Shown here one piece after another: positions 5,147 to 6,896 of a stretch of 6,896 nt of DNA. Under the pieces are notes generated by a model. That model had not been told where the DNA came from. It saw only the letters and a program-made list of their open reading frames with translations, and did not search any database. The DNA lies in the NCBI GenBank assembly GCA_036010965.1, contig DASCMO010000080.1:1-6896 (forward strand), written 5' to 3'. Within the stretch, counting starts at the first letter, position 1; each line of letters starts with the position of its first letter. A program made the translations under genes and the position numbers. The DNA is from GCA-2686265 sp036010965. Its GTDB lineage: Bacteria > Planctomycetota > UBA1135 > GCA-002686595.

Positions 5147-6760
5147 CTAGTCCTCGACCAGCTCGAGGAACTCATTCTCCCGCGCTTGCCATAGCCCAGC
5201 CATCCGCTTGACCCTCTCCGGTTGCTGGGCCGAGAGGTCCCTGGTTTCCGCGCGGTCCGTGCTCAGGTCGAACAGCTCCCACTCGTCGCCACTCGCGGCG
5301 ACCAGTTTCCAGGCGCCGATCCGTAGCGCCCGGTGTCCCTCGTGTGACCACCACAGGTGGTCCCGCTCGATCTGCACGTCCGCCGCGAAGGCCGGGACCA
5401 GACTCCTGCCCGGAGCCGACGGCACTGGCTTGCCCTTCAGGCTTGTGGTCGGCGGTACGCCGGCGAGATCCAGAATGGTGGGCACGACATCGATGACGTG
5501 CCCGCTTGTCCCCCGAAGCTCTCCGCGCGCCGTGATTCCGCGCGGCCAGTGCGCGATCATCGGCGTGGCGATGCCGCCCTCGTGCACCCAGGTCTTGTGC
5601 CGGCGGAAGGGTGTGTTGGCGACGGTCGACCACCCGGGACCCAGGCAGAGGTAGGACTTCGCGGAGCCCGGCGCAGCGGCCCTGTCGTGACCATCTCCAC
5701 GCACCATGATCTCGGCGCTGGCACCATTGTCCGACAGGAACAGGATCAGCGTGTCATCGAAGGCGCCCATCTCGCGCAGCTGTTGCAGCACCCGGCCGAT
5801 GTCTCTGTCCATGCGGTCGACCATCGCCGCGTGGATCGCCATCTTCGTCGCCTGGAAGCGCTGTTGCTCCGCAGTGAGCTGCTTCCACGGCAGCGGCCGG
5901 TTCACCTCACCCGGGCCGAGCGCCTGCATGGCATCCGCGAAGTGGTAGGGCGGGCCGACGTCGCGCTCGACATCGGATAGGCGCGCGTCGAGCAGCCCGG
6001 ACTTCTCCTGGCGCGCAAAGCGCTCCTGGCGCACTTTCTGCCAATCCCTGAGGTAGACGTCCCTGTAGCGAGCGATGTCCTCCGGCAAGGCGTGCAGGGG
6101 GAAATGCGGAGTGGTGAAGGCCAGGAACTGGAAGAACGGCTCGTCGGGGTGCTCCGCCGCGTGATCCTGCAGGCAGCGGATCGCGTGATCGGCGATCGCG
6201 CTGGTCGTGTAGAAGCCGGTGCCCGGCTCGACCGGAGGCAGCCTCTCGTCGTCTTCGGTGTGGTTACGGGGATCGAAGAAGTGATCGTGGTCGTTCAACC
6301 GGTAGGACCGATCGAAGCCGTTCTGAAGCACTTGACCGTCGATGTGCCACTTGCCCGAGTGATAGGTTCGAAACCCCGACGGCCGCAACATCTTCGGCAG
6401 CAGTCGTGCCCAGCTCGGACGCACTCCGCCAGCACCAGAACGGACGCCGGGCAGCTTGTCTCGACGGACCTGCTGGGCGTAGTAGCCGGTCATCAGGGCG
6501 GCGCGCGTCGGCCAGCAACGCCCCGTATTGTAGAACTGCGTGAATTGCAGGCCGCCCGCCGCCAGGGCGTCGAGGTTCGGAGTCTCGATCTCGCCTCCGT
6601 AGCAGCCCACGTCGGAAAAACCGAGGTCATCGGCCAGGATGACGACGAAGTTCGTCGGTCGGTCGGGTGCCTCTGGGCTCTCGTCAACCTGAGCGCTCCA
6701 TGCGCAGGCAGCGCATAGTCCCGTGAGGCCGAGGATCATCATCATGCCGGGGATTTTCAT
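5147..6760 (-). CDS. Exported formylglycine-dependent sulfatase (arylsulfatase family)
   Basis: The 537-residue protein hydrolyses sulfate esters, probably in the periplasm or outside the cell. Residues 1-23 form a signal peptide (hydrophobic core MMMILGLTGLCAACA, cleavage near WSA|Q). The two cysteines there do not form a proper lipobox. The sulfatase domain (PF00884 type) covers about 35-435. D44 and D45 (ADDLG) bind the metal. C82 in CWPTR is the residue matured to formylglycine, with R86 completing the C-x-P-x-R signature and TGYY after it. Further active-site positions are K137 and H139 (GKWH), H219 (TTPHFPLH), D344 and N345 (LSDNGAS) and K389 (RRHKT). The C-terminal subdomain (465-515) has the usual 'HRALRIGAWKLV...WELFDLSTDRAETRDLS' ending. 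All key residues are present, so it should be active if a maturase exists elsewhere; none is encoded here. ATG 6760 is the only good start: the frame is open upstream but has no ATG, GTG or TTG before the window edge. No Shine-Dalgarno precedes it. The natural substrate, such as a sulfated polysaccharide, cannot be read from the sequence. Confidence 0.96.
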   Translation of the reverse strand: MKIPGMMMILGLTGLCAACAWSAQVDESPEAPDRPTNFVVILADDLGFSDVGCYGGEIETPNLDALAAGGLQFTQFYNTGRCWPTRAALMTGYYAQQVRRDKLPGVRSGAGGVRPSWARLLPKMLRPSGFRTYHSGKWHIDGQVLQNGFDRSYRLNDHDHFFDPRNHTEDDERLPPVEPGTGFYTTSAIADHAIRCLQDHAAEHPDEPFFQFLAFTTPHFPLHALPEDIARYRDVYLRDWQKVRQERFARQEKSGLLDARLSDVERDVGPPYHFADAMQALGPGEVNRPLPWKQLTAEQQRFQATKMAIHAAMVDRMDRDIGRVLQQLREMGAFDDTLILFLSDNGASAEIMVRGDGHDRAAAPGSAKSYLCLGPGWSTVANTPFRRHKTWVHEGGIATPMIAHWPRGITARGELRGTSGHVIDVVPTILDLAGVPPTTSLKGKPVPSAPGRSLVPAFAADVQIERDHLWWSHEGHRALRIGAWKLVAASGDEWELFDLSTDRAETRDLSAQQPERVKRMAGLWQARENEFLELVED

Positions 6761-6792
6761 ATGGGAGGTCCAGCAGCGATCGGTGCCGGAAA

Positions 6793-6896
6793 CTACCAGA
6801 GAACCGTGACGTTGATGCAGGATTCCTGGGTGAGCAGGTCCCCGGCGAGGGCGGGTGATGATGCAAGGAGGAGCATGGGGGTGGAGGTGTCGAGTG
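6793..6896 (-). CDS. 3' end of an unidentified gene running off the right edge
   Basis: On the minus strand one frame enters at the window edge and ends at TAG 6795-6793, coding about 33 residues: LDTSTPMLLL, then ASSPALAGDLLTQESC, then INVTVLW. Of the three minus-strand frames here it has by far the most G/C at third codon positions, as in the confirmed genes, which is why I think it is real. The ending looks like a beta strand. There is no domain signature, so the function is unknown. It stops 32 bases before the sulfatase ATG on the same strand, so the two may be co-transcribed. It could instead be non-coding upstream sequence. Confidence 0.45.
   Translation of the reverse strand, partial: LDTSTPMLLLASSPALAGDLLTQESCINVTVLW

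Noticed and set aside
6713..6715. Lipobox in the sulfatase signal peptide
   Set aside because: C16 is preceded by T-G-L and C19 by C-A-A; neither fits L-[ASTVI]-[GAS]-C, so cleavage by signal peptidase I is more likely.
5357..6718. Long plus-strand open frames (5357-5980 and 6092-6718)
   Set aside because: Both are antisense to the sulfatase and rich in Arg/Val/Gly/His without domain motifs.
1..6896. CRISPR array, tRNA, rRNA, insertion sequence or integrase
   Set aside because: No regularly spaced repeats, cloverleaf, rRNA motif or transposase/integrase signature was found; the only repeats are the two 45-bp copies and short stems.

Overview
This is a GC-rich (roughly 60-65% by eye) bacterial window with strong G/C bias at third codon positions. 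It carries a secreted sulfatase, a secreted PQQ-repeat beta-propeller protein with the 'WPQWRGP' opening, and a large exported phosphodiesterase with C-terminal beta-sandwich repeats. That mix is typical of Planctomycetota and, less often, of Verrucomicrobiota or Acidobacteriota. The lineage is an inference from protein style; no rRNA or other phylogenetic marker is present.

Layout, left to right. (1) About 3-404, plus strand: the 3' end of a small NTF2-like or hypothetical protein whose start probably lies outside the window. (2) 405-616: a 212-base gap with a dispersed repeat (copy A), a 9-bp tandem duplication, a small hairpin and a strong ribosome binding site. (3) 617-2962, plus: an exported alkaline-phosphatase-superfamily phosphodiesterase/pyrophosphatase with an FN3-like domain and two tandem jelly-roll-like domains. 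(4) 2963-3098: a convergent gap with repeat copy B, 42/45 identical to copy A. (5) 3099 to about 4610, minus: an exported PQQ-like beta-propeller protein. (6) About 4611-4743: a divergent intergenic region with two small hairpins. (7) 4744-5058, plus: a small protein with three membrane segments. (8) 5059-5146: a convergent gap with a perfect 12-bp inverted repeat, probably a bidirectional terminator. (9) 5147-6760, minus: an exported formylglycine-type sulfatase. (10) 6793-6896, minus: probably the 3' end of another gene, 32 bases upstream of the sulfatase.

Functionally, three of the genes encode proteins with export signals, and two of those are hydrolases of the same alkaline phosphatase fold (phosphoester and sulfate ester). 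This suggests an envelope or extracellular scavenging and polymer-degrading lifestyle. The genes alternate in orientation, so apart from the possible pair at the right edge they look independently transcribed rather than forming one operon. No CRISPR array, transposase, integrase, tRNA, rRNA or recognisable defence system was found. The most unexplained signals are the pair of near-identical intergenic repeats around the phosphodiesterase gene and a PIN-domain-like fragment read antisense next to copy A. I see no convincing new multi-gene system.
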